Assembly (NCBI RefSeq): GCF_030848805.1
Contig: NC_092358.1
Coordinates: 24,479,073 to 24,543,072, forward strand
DNA from: Temnothorax longispinosus
Lineage: Eukaryota; Arthropoda; Insecta; Hymenoptera; Formicidae
Reading direction: 5' to 3'
DNA length: 64,000 nt
In this document: positions 47,501 to 60,900 of the stretch, one piece after another
Layout of the letters: every line of letters begins with the position of its first letter
How positions within the stretch are numbered: position 1 is the stretch's first letter
Made by a program: the position numbers and the translations under genes
Notes under the pieces: generated by a model
Databases searched by the model: none
What the model was told of the DNA's origin: nothing
Seen by the model: only the letters and a program-made list of their open reading frames with translations

Positions 47501-50037
47501 AATTGTATTGTATGTAGAAGGTGTGTAAAATCGGTTAATTAGAACCATATTTTACAATATTTCTTAACCTAAGAATTAGCAGATAAATCGCTAATAATCA
47601 CCTTAAAATCTTAACTATGTCTGATATTTATAAGTTGTGATATGTGTTAAATGCAATACGAAGTTAAACGCAACGAAGTCACAACGCCGATGGAAGAAAT
47701 AAATCCTATACTGGGAGACAACTATAAATTTATTTTATGCAACAGATTAAAATATACAACTGTACTTAAAATTGTAATTAAATTTTATGCGTAGGGATTG
47801 TAACAACCTTATTTAAAATAACAATCTTATTCAAAATAGAGTTTTCTAATTCGTTTAATTAATAAAATGCAACTGATATTAATAATTTTCAAAATCGTTA
47901 TCAATCATATTTTCCAGCTCAACTTGCACATAAACAACACTGCAACTTAGCTTACTGCTAAATTTTGCTTACGCTTTACAATGCAAATCGACTTACCGCT
48001 GACTCCACAGGCAAACTCCCTTATAAACAGATATAAAATGAAAATTTAGTTCACGTTGAGCTGCAGCCATAAACGTTTATGCAATCCTAATTATACAAGT
48101 TTTAATATACTATCTCAAGGCGATTACTCATATACGCAGCCAGCAATTGTCGATAGTATCGACATTTACGCGTCACGTTACTACGTGAGTCTAGCGCATG
48201 TACTAATACGTCCTTAAGTCCGACAATTATTGTACGCAACGTTACAAATAGCGTCTAGTACAATAGCAATGAAGCACAGCGAGCGAGCGAGCTTGCATCG
48301 TCGTACTAACAGTACCTAAGCCTGCTTCAAACGCGCCAACAGAAATTATCGAATGTTTCGAGGAACCAATACTATCGGATGCCAATCTACGTTCCCTACT
48401 CCTCACCGTTTCCCCTAACAACATTCGACAATGCAAGCTTCACTTAAGAAGCTTCCCTTACCAGCGAATCTCGATGCAACATCGATATAAGCACTTAGAG
48501 AGATAAATCCGTAATATTCTGCCTGAGCCCATCGTTTGTGTTTACTCTCATCTTCAATATTTTATGCTTAAGACTTTTATGAAATTATAAGTATGGAAAA
48601 GATAAATATATAAAATAAGTCCAGAAAAATACATTACAATTGAAATTATATAACTTAAAATAAAGTAAATTTTTTCGTATAATTATCAGAGATATAATGA
48701 AAAATGAAAAATTTATTTCAATTTCGTTGATCCATATTTTTTAATAACTCGGAACAAACTATAAAAAGTGCCAAGGTATAATCTAAAGTTCGGATTAAAT
48801 TTGGATTGGATTGTCACGTAAGTAATAGACGAAAATTCAGTATAAAGCATAAAAATTCAGAACTTATTACAACAAAATCTGTAATAAAATGGAAAATCAA
48901 CGATGTTGAATTTGCATTATGAGCTTTTATCACAAAGTTACATATAGAACTGTGACGAACATTCGCACCGCATAGCAGTGCTTAAATTTTCACAGCTCCC
49001 TGCACCAACCACGAAATTGTTGCAAAACCCATTTTGTAACAAATTCCGATCTGCGAACCTCGTAGTTTCGCAAATTATGTATTTGACAGCTCCCAGCCCG
49101 GGTTTTGTACACCTTGCATCAATCTACTACAACGCGCGGCCGAGTATTTCCACCGCTGAATATCCCTCGCCCTTTTTATTCCCATTTATTACACATGGAT
49201 AATCGTACATAATCGTACTTCGCTTTCGGACACGTCATTATACATGACGTATAATTAATACCATTAAGTGCCAGTTAGAACGATCAATTAATCTTTATAT
49301 CTGGTTTTCTCATATCCTGTACATTTACAAATCATCTCTTCTTTAACTTCTTTCTCGCTTTATTTAAAACAAAGTTATAAACCTTCCTTTTCATTATGTC
49401 TCCGTTCTCTTATTATTCTATACGTTTTAATTCAAGTTATTAATGCAATCTCGCATTTTTGTCAATTGTCGCGGAAATTTCAGTGTACGTATCCACGGAG
49501 GACACGCCGTCAGGGCTTTTAATATACGTGCTTCTTTTTTCTCCTTTCCTCCCGACTCTTTCTTTTGTCTTATATATGTATATAGGTATTTAAATGTACG
49601 CGCACCACATGTACACATACACACACACGCACACAGACGGAGAAGACGAAATGGGCAAAGTCTGCTATCGGGCGTCCCACTGCGAGGGGAACCCCGGAGG
49701 CCGGAGTTTATTAGCTCAACCCCCGATCAGCGATGGCAGTAACGTAGTAACGCGTATAAAAAAACAAGTGTCATCAACTAAAAAAATTAATAAGGCATAA
49801 ATGCGGGAGGGTAGGAGCGCGCGATACGTCGGCGCGACGTGGTCGACACGGTAGACTGAAGGTTGTTGATTTCAACAACGTACGAAAGGTTAACTAAATG
49901 CCAACCGCTGCACCAGCATACAGAAACTCGATGCTAAAATAATAAAACGGCAACTCGAAGAAACCAGTCGTAAACGCGACGGTGCGTCGACCTCTGTTAC
50001 AGAATCTTTACTTTCTACGAAGAAGAATGCGGTTGTG
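44521..50037. other. AT-rich intronic or intergenic DNA, no gene recognised
   Basis: No coding exon was recognised. Minor features are a run of 12 A followed directly by 11 T at 47191-47213 and a two-copy 18-20 bp repeat near 47801-47840. Confidence 0.5.
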
Positions 50038-53000
50038 CTAGTATCGCAAATGTAGGTATTTTTTTATCAGCAAACATCGTTCTGAACGAAAATAGGTTCG
50101 TATTTGATCTATCACGAACGACTCCAATCCATCGCTACCGAAAGGGTGCCCCACCGAGATCCCGTCCCCTTCCGCCGAGCTAACAACATGGAACTCGGAA
50201 TACGGAAAACATATAGGGGCGCCTCCAGCCATATAAACGAAATGTGTTTTCTCTATCGCGGAGATAGGGGAACGAGCGGGGTCTCCTTTGGAAAGGGGAA
50301 GAGGGGAAACGCGGGAGAGGGGAAGTAAGAGAGCGGTTATTTGCACACCGCGAGCGGTCAGATGACTTCGTTTGTGCCACCCCTTGTCGGCAGATGTCGG
50401 ATGTCTTTCTGACACGGGCCCGCGTACCAGGTCTCTCGTTCCCGCTTGGTCTCTCCTTTCTCGCTTGTTTTCAAAATGGCAGAAGTACAAAGTACTTAAG
50501 GGCGTGGGCCGTTCCGACTGTTCACGCCTGACCTTTTCATCGTGGGCTTCGTGCGAGGGGATAGGAGCGATGGGCCTTACGCATGAATCCATGGGATCCG
50601 CCGGAGTGGGAGAAAATCGTTTCGAAACAGTCGCTCGGACGGTCGCCTCCGGTTTGCACAATCATCTTCTCGCGGTCGTCCAGGCGCGCGATAATGAAAG
50701 GTAAACACACGTAACGGGATTTTAAATGAGAATTCAAGAACTGAGAAATACAAGAGTCAAAGCTGACACGTATAAAACCATAGCAGAACGATGCTACAAA
50801 TAAGAGAGAGGTATAATGATAAATTCAACGAAGAAGGAAAGATTGAAGAGAGAAGTTTTCGCGCATTATTCACGATTGACGACCCGAATATCGCTCGTTC
50901 ATGCGACGCCAGGGAAACGAAATTTTTTCCGCGAGAAATAAAGCTGTTCGCAACACGACAGGACCGGCGACAGGTCAAAGTAAAATATTAACTTCGATCA
51001 AACGCCCACCCGATTAGAGAGCAAAATTCGTAAACAAGGAAATTCGCGTGCACTGCGCGACGAAATCACACGTCAAACAATAGTATACGCGATTCAAACA
51101 ACGCGCTCGGCACTAATTTAATCCCTCTAATCGATACGGCCGTGCGGCCGCACGTGGCCGATTATTTTCGAGGTAAAACGTGGTTGACGCGCTACGGAAA
51201 CGCGCGCAGCAACAATATCGAAAACCAATAATCAACGACAAATGTTGTCCGACGCCCGCCCGCCCGCTGCCGTGCGCCGGTCCCCTCGCCCTCGATCGCG
51301 CGACGCGCGGTCCGATCTTCCAGCGATGTAGTTTACACTCGGCCTCGATTAGATTACGCGGGGCAGAGCAACAGGCAGATGTGGTATTAATCCCCGGCGC
51401 AATTTATCGCGTTCAAGCCGCCTGTGAAAGAGTAATTCGATATTGTGGACGCAGCGGCGGACACACATCGCGCGCTCGCACCTTCCTTCGTGTTCCGTTC
51501 CGTTCCGCGCGAATTCGCTATTCGCGTTTTGCATTGATGATTTATAGGAAACTAAACGACCAACGATTACATCGCGTCGACAAAAACGTGAGAAATATGT
51601 ACGCGATGCCCTCTCGGTCGATACTGACCTTTGAGGGATAACGACGCGACTGCAATCATCTTGTCTCAATAAAATGCGAACGTTCGCGTTTTTCACGGCG
51701 TTGAAACGAGACTCGACATAAACTTTGCAAACTATGCATTGTCTAAAACTGCTGCGTCTCGTATAAACAAGACTCTTTCCGAGAAATCATTTACCCAAGA
51801 CTTTGATTACTTGACTTCGGGAGTTTTTAATTTTTCTTCTTTGTTCTCATTCCTTTTTATTTTCCCCTTTCCTTTAAACGGCCGTTCATTCGGCGATGAA
51901 ATAACAACGAATCGAAAAGTTTCTTCGACGCGCGTGGATATTTTGACGAAAACAAATCGGCATAAATATTGATAAGCGGGACTACGACGAAGCAGCGGTC
52001 GCAGCATCAACGGAAGAAGTGGAAGAACACGAGCGAAGAAGGAGCCGAGTGGAGCAAGAAGAACGGAGAGCGAGAAGGGGGGGAGCCGAGTTCGTGACCA
52101 GAATAACGTCCAAGCCTCTCTCGTACCGCCGGTGCATGCAAGAGCAAAAGATCCGAAACGATTCCGAGCAACACCGGCACCGCCCGGAGTCGGCGATCCT
52201 CGCCGACTCGACTGCGCAAACCGCGCGTTTGGATATCACGAGATGCGCATCGCTTCTCTCGCAGCGAGGCGCTCCGCACCGAGGGAAGCCTCCACGGTGA
52301 AAGAGACCACCGATAAATCGCGCTTTGGGACTATCTAGTAGTAGCGAAAAGCGAACGGGAGGTTCGCCTTTGCAGTTTGCACCGCGTAAGCTATGAGGGA
52401 AACAGACGCATATAGGCGAATCTAGAGCGGAAGCGGATTTAAGCGGAGGGTAAACATCGCCGATCAGAAACGCGTACACCGTGGACCAGTGATAAATCTG
52501 AATTCAGTAAGCCACGGGTTTACCTGCGGATAGTAGTAATAACCAAAGATAGATTATATTACGAACTCGCAAGCAAGCCCGAATAATGAGACGCGCGGAA
52601 CACGAATGCAATTAGTCCGTGAAATTCGGATACGAGGTAGACGAACCGCGTTGTTTTTGCACAGCCGCGATTAAATGCGAAGTCAATTATTCCGATCACA
52701 TGAAACGACATGAAACGAGTGGACGCTAACGTAACGAGCACATCCCACATCCCTCCCAGCCGGTTCCAGCGGACATCCATTTTCCCCGCCGCGCCGGGGA
52801 GAAAATTCCATGAGTGGTTGCTCCACATCGTGTTTTGGTATCCGCTTGATACAGCTCTTTATAATCAAGCCGGAGATCGGGAATGATTTTATTAAAGTGC
52901 CACGAGCACGGTTAATCAACGTCCAATCTAATTAAGCATGATAGGCGCACGTCTTGACGTGCATTTCTGGCGTCTTCTCTCTCGATTTTCTCGCATTATG

Positions 53001-55194
53001 CGTTTCGTATCGTTTTATCTCCCCAAATGCCGATGCACGTGATCGTGGTGATCGCCTCAAACAGATCAGCGAGATTGTGCGTAATTGAAATCTTTTTTAC
53101 GGCCATCGCCGAACATTCGAGCGATCCCTATAATCATATCACCTCGATGTCGTAAAGCAGATCGGAAATTTCCCTCAATCTCTGTGGTACTCGAGTACTC
53201 TCGGCCCGTTATGAACTTCATTAATGGAGAATTTAAAAAACAAAAAAAAGAGATAGAGGACAACGCGCATTACAGTTACTTTAGATTACGTACATTGCAC
53301 TTGTATGAGGGTCCCCCATATAATATAAGCGTAAATAAACGCTCACTGAACAGGCTTTTAGATAAACAGACTTTTAAACAGACATCAACGCATCATGTAT
53401 ATGTACATTTTTTTTCTATATATAACATAATAAAATAGTACAATGAAAAATTATATTTCTATTCGCAGCGTCACTTTTCCTTTAAGCGTTCGATGAAAAA
53501 TGAAGAAACTTTAACGAATATGTGCGGCGAAATTGATATTCCTAAGTATAGGCAATTTGATAAATATCATGGAAATCGGTACGGTTTCGTCCCGGGACTT
53601 TCCTTCACGCGCGAGGAGAGGAACTTGAAACAGGGAAAAGGAGCAGAAGGACCGAATTTGCTTCGTCACGTGGCGCAGCCTAACTTGGCACTGTCGGCCC
53701 GAGTGATTTATTGCTCACCTTCCCCTCGCTTCTTTAACCCTCGATATTCCGGTTGCACACAATGAAAGAGAGAAAGAGAGAGCGTGTGCGCTTACCTCCA
53801 TCTTGACCGCCTCTTAAAATTATAATCAGTTTTACTCTCTTACTCCCGCCTTTCACTCCTTATTTCGCGGGGAATGCGGATTATACCGGCGCGACTTGAT
53901 ATTATGCCGCAGAATCAATATCAGAAAAATTGTGCAGGAACGTGCAAGTTTCCATACATAATCGGTATTACCGAATCGCGCTTGCTTTATACTATTCCTA
54001 TATTTAATTCGTTTTACCTAAAAGAAAAAATATATATACATATTTAGATGTAGCTTATCACGCGATATATTTGAAATGACAGGAACGGCAGAACATATTT
54101 GAGCCTCTCCACGATCTCATTTTAGACACACCTCTCCGAGGTATCTCACACAATTTTTCGCATTTGAAAGGAGGCCACCACTTTTTTCCATACCTATAAT
54201 ATACGACTTCCTTCGATTCATCCCTTTATTCATCCCTCTGCCCGCAATCCCTCGCGATTCTCTTAGCCTTTTGCCTAAGTCTCAATGCGAACGCAAAAGC
54301 GGACGCCAGCGTACGCTTTGTCTCCTCCTCTTTCGCGTCTTGTCAAAGATCCGACGTTTTCTCACATTCTCTGCTTTATACCCTGGCAAGCTTCAATGTG
54401 ATCACGGTCTATTTTACTTTCTGTCATTGTAAAGCGCACAGACAAAGCTGAGACTTTTACATTCGACTTTCCCCTTCTATATTTATAATGAATTTCGTGC
54501 TCATTCTTAAGAAACAAGAATTAAAAATGAAAATAAAGTAGCGATGTTAATCAAAATTTTAATTTGAAAGGAAACGCATTAATTTTTTTTTCATCCAAGC
54601 AGCTAAATAATGCGCGAATTACGTAATAAAAACTGCTGGATATGGATTCAGCCAGATTCGCATCGAGTGCGGAACGCGGATAACCGTCAAATGCAGATAG
54701 TAATTACGTAATGAGAATCGTGCAGAGCCGATTAACGTAATTCCAAAATCGAGCGCAATACTAATTATTTTCACGTGTATGCACTAACTGATATGTATCG
54801 ATTGATATTTTTATATTTTTTTTCGGTACCGCCGCGCCGAGGCAAAGTTTAACGGGTATGATCGCGTATTCGTATATTTAAGTAATAACACTCGTGTTAT
54901 ACACGATGCATATTAAAGGTAATGTTGAGACTTCGCGAGATACACTTAATTGACCGAGCCGGGATTAATTAACAAGATGGACGTTCGGTACGCGTAAGCG
55001 TTTAATTAGTACTGCACGGACTCTTCCTCGTTGAGTGAACACTGATTAACTATAACGGTCTTTAACTTGAGCTGGAATTCGCAGTAATTAATTAGCTCTG
55101 ACCATCGACCCATCCTCAGGACGGATTAAATTTATAGAAAGGGACACTCTTCCCCTCCTCTCACCCCATACAGATTATAAGGACACATCCAACT

Positions 55195-55198
<4 letters not shown>
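50038..55198. other. Intronic or intergenic DNA with GC-rich patches
   Basis: GC-rich patches occur at about 50040-50700, 51120-51500 and 51990-52400. A minus-strand frame of 207 codons (50038-50661) has no recognisable domain, no splice partner and Arg/Ser/Pro-rich composition, so it is not called as a gene. A perfect 14 bp palindrome (CGTGCGGCCGCACG) lies at 51141-51154. Confidence 0.45.

Positions 55199-55204
<6 letters not shown>

Positions 55205-55246
<42 letters not shown>
55205..55246. repeat. TC microsatellite
   Basis: About 21 TC units preceded by TGTC units. Confidence 0.93.
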
Positions 55247-55249
<3 letters not shown>

Positions 55250-57870
55250 TGCATCATAACGCGATGATTATTATTACACAAAACTGGAGCTGTCGTAAAC
55301 ATATATAAGATATTAAATTAAAATAGCAGCTCACATAATGAACGTCCTTGTGCGAACGCTCATTTGTAAATTTTAATGGGCTTAAAATACAGCTAGGTAA
55401 AGCTATTTATAAAAAAAATTTGCATAACAATGTTAGAGAGAAAAAGGAGGGATTCTATTTACGCGAAATCTCAGTAAACACAGAAATAATTGTAATCGGG
55501 CAGTTCATTCGAAGCTGTGTTCCACATGTGCTCGAGCATGATATTCAAATTCGACCAGCGTAAAATGAGACTCGCACAATTTATTCCAGTCGCATGCACG
55601 CGGACTTTTTTTAATTACGTATTAATTACCTCGAGAGGGAAAATCGTGCGAGCGATTTCTCTGGGTATCGCGCATACGTCTGTCCGCGATGCGACGTTCC
55701 TCAGTTCGTAATGAAATGAAACTTTCGTGCGCGGGAGAGAGCCTAAGATAGACTCTCTCGCGTTACCGGAGAAATCCGCAGCGGGACGGTCGTTTTGATA
55801 GAGCAATTTCAACTTTCTCGAACTGTTAGCGAAACGACGCCGACGGTCGATCGCTGGTGCGCGAGAGAGGCGGAGGTGCGAGACGTGTTCTCGTAACTGG
55901 AAAGTGCAGCGATTCGATGCCCTATAATCAACGGGTTAACATCCATCTATGCTTCGCGATACACCATCGCGGAAATAAAACTTCCTGCGCGCGCGTGAAG
56001 AACACAAATCGACTGTCTAAACGTACAAATAGTTTTGTGGCTTTACATTTTTCCGTCACATTTCGAAAAAAATCTTTCCGTTACTTGACTTTTTTATCGA
56101 GACATTTTTCTGTTGACGCGCAAAATGTCTTTCTGCCAACAAGATTCGTGGGACGAACCGTTCCTCGGATAATCGAGTCGACGATGAAGAATTATGACCA
56201 AGATTATGACCGACCGCATACCGACAGACGCGTGTTATGCGCTTGATAAATGCCAAGGTCGCGTTGAAGCTACTCCCTGGACGATTCACAAGTCGGCCGC
56301 TACCGACGTTCCTCCCCCGTAATTGCATAGTTTATCACAAAGACTTTCTCTGCCGGCGTTTCCATCAAAGGCGGATAGCCAACCACCTGAAAACCTCAAT
56401 ACAAACGCCTCTGTAAATCCCACTGACCTGTCGTCCTTCTCTCTCTCTCTTTTGCCTCTTCATCTCCCTTCATCTTTTCAGCGACTCGTGAAAGCTCGTG
56501 CCGTGAGGGGCGATCGGCGAATCGAGTGCTGGACAAAAGGGAGGGGCCCCTGTTCGCTCGAACGACTCTTTTTCGTGGCTGGTGCCCCCGATAATCGTCG
56601 GCCCGGCCGCGAAAATATCAAATGCAAATGGCACTCTGACAGCCCCGCAATGTTTCTCGTTCTTTCTCACTCCTTCAAATTGGTGACGTAACCATAAATC
56701 GAATTTTTCTCTGACAGAAAGACCAAAGGAGATGCCATAAATATTCATTCGACGCTACGATGACAAACGACGCCAACGTTTTAGATGACGTATAGACACG
56801 CGCGTGCAGCATCGACATGATGTCTGTAGTATGCATAGAACGGCGCGTTAGCGATATCTCTCCTCCCCTCATCTTCGCGAGGATTACTAAGCCGTTCATG
56901 GCGAATGATGTATCGTAGGATGTAGGTATTTGGAACATAAAAGTGGCAACGTTACCTGCAGCGAAACAGGAACTCGCAAGTGGTGCGCGTTTACTTTTGC
57001 TTCTTGTCTCACCCGAAGTTTACTTTAAGTTAAGAACTCGAAGTTAAACGTATATACGCGAACGCATATAACTCAGCCTTAAGAATCTCTACCTAGATAA
57101 TAGACAAAATTCGCATTGGTGATGCAATCCGAGTGACAATATAAAAGATCCAGTCGCTTAAAATAATTAGGATTCATCGCAGATAATAGTTTTCCTACGA
57201 TTTCCGGAAAAAATTTCGGTTTTATATAGATAATTAATTATTGATTAAATTTAAGAGACCAAATGTGCCATGTCAGGGTTTCCTTTTGTCTTAAAACTTT
57301 TTATTTGGATGCTATATCTCGTTATGTGATCGGAGATTTCCGAAGTCGCAGTTAATGCATAACGTGCCGAGACAAAGCTTTCATAGAACATACGTAAACG
57401 CATCTCATGGCCGTTAGACTCGTGCATAAATGCGTTGCTCACATTGTCAGACGTTGATACGTCATCGTATGGCGACATTGTAATTCTGCTCGACATGTGT
57501 CGGTATCGCAACTAATAGTCTACCGGACAAAGAACATATAACCATAGAAGTTCGCACTAATACCTTCCAGCTCGTATATTGGTTTCGCACTGTTATGTAA
57601 AGTAGATTATTAAAAATAATGACTGTAACTTTAATATACGGTACGTTAAATATTAATCTTGAAAATAATTATAAGCTGACAAAGATGGTAGGTCACTAAT
57701 ATGACTGCAGGAGCGAATTTAAAAAAAGTGGAAAGGGAAATTAAATGCAGCGAGAAGGCTTCCGCGCTGAATTTAACTTCGAAAAATAATAGTGAGGGAC
57801 ATTCATTGCATTCCACGGTTTCATCGAGCTGAAAAGCTTTAATTAAATATCTCGGTGCAATATTACTTAC
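55247..57870. other. Intronic or intergenic DNA next to the alternative Rab26 exon
   Basis: No additional coding exon was recognised. The part nearest 57871 is the donor side of the distal Rab26 intron (GTAAGT). Confidence 0.5.
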
Positions 57871-57981
57871 CGTGAAACCGATACCCACGGTGGCCGCGAA
57901 GTTTCCCGGCTGGAATCTTCCGGTATCGAACTGGACCAATAACGAAGTCTTACCAACTCCGCTATCACCGAGGAGAATTGT
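57871..57981 (-). CDS. Rab26: Alternative distal Rab26 exon (P-loop / switch I)
   Basis: 37 codons between acceptor TTGCAG and donor GTAAGT, phase 0 at both ends. It encodes TILLGDSGVGKTSLLVQF and then a switch I region ending ATVGIGFT. It aligns without gaps to the exon at 14372-14482 and has the same length and phases, so it can splice directly to exon 3 (13775-13883) in frame. No other exon of a Rab lies between the two copies. The key difference is in the effector loop: VGIGFT here, VGIDFR in the proximal copy. The preceding exon with the start codon was not found in the window. A separate, unrelated Rab gene with its remaining exons missing is the less likely alternative. Confidence 0.82.
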
Positions 57982-60900
57982 CTGCAAGCATACACGCTAG
58001 ATTAGTTTAAGAAAACTTTAATGAAATAGGAACGTTCTATTTTGTTGCAAAGAAATAAAAAACGATGCAATCTATATCTCGATCACGAATCTTTGAGTTC
58101 ATTTTTCAATTAATATATACACGTACGTTTCCCATTTTTCGTGAATATTTCCTCAATTGCATTTTATATTTCGGCGTGTAGGTGAGAACAAGCATGGAAT
58201 ATAAAAAAGCGTTCGCGAACGCGATTACAAGGAGCTATATCAGCTTTAAGCTCTAGTCAAGTCGGTGTCTCTCCGAGCGCAATCACGATCCTATTTTGAG
58301 ATTGTTTTGTCAATTGGATACGGTACCAACGAACAAGAGAGAAATAGAAACAACGTAGTGATAGTGCACCGAGTGTGCAATAAACCGCGGCAGTTCGCGC
58401 AATCAGTAGCAATGTCGAAGTCGATTGCGACGATAAGCGATCGAGCGTAGCGACGTACCGGAGTCCATCTTCCACCCAATATCAATTCGTACTGGCTCGA
58501 AATTTAGAGACGCTTGTTGAAAACGGATCGATGCTGCGGGACTATCAACATTTGTTTTCGATAGCGAACCAAGCGACTATCTGTTTAAACGAGTACGCCA
58601 CGGTACCGCTCGATATCGGACTTGATATGAAAATTAAATTAAAAATTTAGTGGTGGCGCCACAATTTGATCAACATGAAATTTTTTACGACGGAATTTAA
58701 TGTAGACTCCATCTACTTTATCCCATCTCGTACGATACGAAGATTGTATTCTCTCTTTTTTTTTTATTCATATGTTATTCACGATTTATATCATGTGTGA
58801 GTATCTCGGCTAAAATATTGGAAAGCGTAATGCGTTGCAAAGCGAAGGATATAACAACTTCGTGGCAGATAATATATAACTGGGAGAAAGAAAGGAAACG
58901 ATCTCTCCCACTTATTGTTCCGTACCAGGGGCCACCATCGTCGTCAGACAATGGCAGCTCTGACAGAAGATTGATACATGCGCTTCGAGTGTCTTCGCGC
59001 CGCGCGCGCGAGAATATCAATGCCATCGGTAACGGCGGAACAAAGAACAAGGGTTGCAATAACGCAGGTAAGTACGGCTGTGCCATGATGCACCGATGCC
59101 ACCGACGGTCTAGCAGGTGTGCCTCCATTCTTCTGGCGATGGAGGCGCAGAATCGTTGTCCCTTCCTCGTAAAATGTCAGCGAGTGGGTAATAAGTGATT
59201 AAATAACACAAATGCTCTCTACACCCCTGCACACCGTTCGCTGTTTTACTGCTTTCGAGAATGAGAAAGAAAGAGAGAGAGAGAGAAAAATACCATGTAT
59301 GCCAGATATTGAAATATAAATGCACTTTTTATGGACATGCCGGGGGTATCATTTTGGACCTGACATTCGCGTGTCGCGTCGCGTGATTCTCTCGAATTTG
59401 TATATGATCCACCGCATTCAAAATTTAGAGAGCCATTATTATTGATAGTGTATTCGCGTTTTACGCTCGGGGATAAATTATCTCGGAGTAACCGAATGAA
59501 TGTACAAAGCACCACAATGTAAAGCATATAAAATTGCTGGAACCGCAAGAGTCTCGCGTGTGTAAAAGAGAAAGATTAAACTCGTGACTAATAACCGCGA
59601 CTGTGTTTTGCGAAAACGAAGCTAGGCATGGTCTTGACGTTCAATTTCCCGTCTCGTGGAAAAACTTTTTTCATCTCTCGTCTTATCGGAAACAACCTCC
59701 GTCGAAGGAGCGGAACTTATCGTTCTGAGATCGTGATTAGCGCTCGCAAAAGGCCACGCGCGAATAAAAAATGCGCGAGGAGTGGCGAAGAAAAATGCGA
59801 AGAACCGCCAAAATCTGCGAAACTGATTCGAATCGACTGTCAGAATCTCGCTTTCCAAATGAGAACATTCCCGGGCCGCCGAGAAGATCCTAAACCGTGT
59901 CGCCGTGGATTTATAATCTCCGAGCGCCTCGAGGCGGCGCGGCATCCCCTTCGCGACAGAATTTCTATTGAAAGATTCGCGATACCCTCAGGGGGTGGTC
60001 GTGACGAGTGTCGGCGAATGTGTCGGCCTCAGGGGCGGAGAAACTTAATTCACTGCCCTCCCTATCCCGTCTCTCTCTTTCTCACTCCCTCCTGCGCCCC
60101 CTTCTCCCATTCTCTCCCTTTCTCTCCCTCTCTCCCGCCCCCCCATTCTCTCTCCGCTGTTGTAATCTACCTCTGTGTTCTCCCCATTTCCTCCACCCTC
60201 AGTGGAACCCCATTATTTCTTTGTAGATGTTTGTGCCGCCGCCGCGCGTTTTCAATTAATTGCCGGTAATCGCGGTAGGTGAGCGAACGTTAAAAGCTCA
60301 CTGTGACTCGGAAAGGATTTCGTTGTGTGATAATGTGTTGCGTGAAAACGCTTTTTAGAAATTGTTATACCGTGAGCTGGATGGCCGGAAGACTATTTTT
60401 GTCATAACCTAATTCTTGAAGATAAAATGTAAAGACGTAAGGTGAAAAAATTAGCAAACGTGGCATCAAAATCTTTCAAATGACTCGCTAATAAAATATA
60501 ATATTTTTCACTTTATAAATCGTTATAACAAGTCAAATATTTTCTCTAATATCAATTAACGCAGCGAATAATGCATCCCGTTAATCAATTATTCGAAAGT
60601 TAAATAGATTATTAAAGATTATATGATTAAAGATATAATATGATAAATTTATTATCTTGTGTCTATTTTCTCATTTAAAATTTAGTTCGCCAAAAGATTT
60701 ATATCTTCAATCGTCAATTACGCGAAAACTATCTTGGTGTTCTCATCGAAGAAATTAATTAAGAATTAAAGAATTCTAAAAATATTTGATAGTTTTTACA
60801 ACAGTCCATTATTATAAAGTGCCGATGATTTATGCAAAAGACCGAGCGAATTTTTAGCTCTTCGGACAAGAGTACGAGATCAAACAGACTTCACCTCTCT

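Noticed and set aside
50038..50661. 207-codon minus-strand frame
   Set aside because: No domain, no convincing splice partners, and composition typical of GC-rich non-coding DNA.
58257..58485. Candidate upstream exon for the distal Rab26 isoform
   Set aside because: No phase-0 donor following a plausible Rab N-terminus was found; the frame is hydrophobic and low in similarity to anything recognised.
59628..60269. 213-codon plus-strand frame ending in a proline/serine-rich tract
   Set aside because: The end is a translated pyrimidine tract and the beginning has no recognisable domain.
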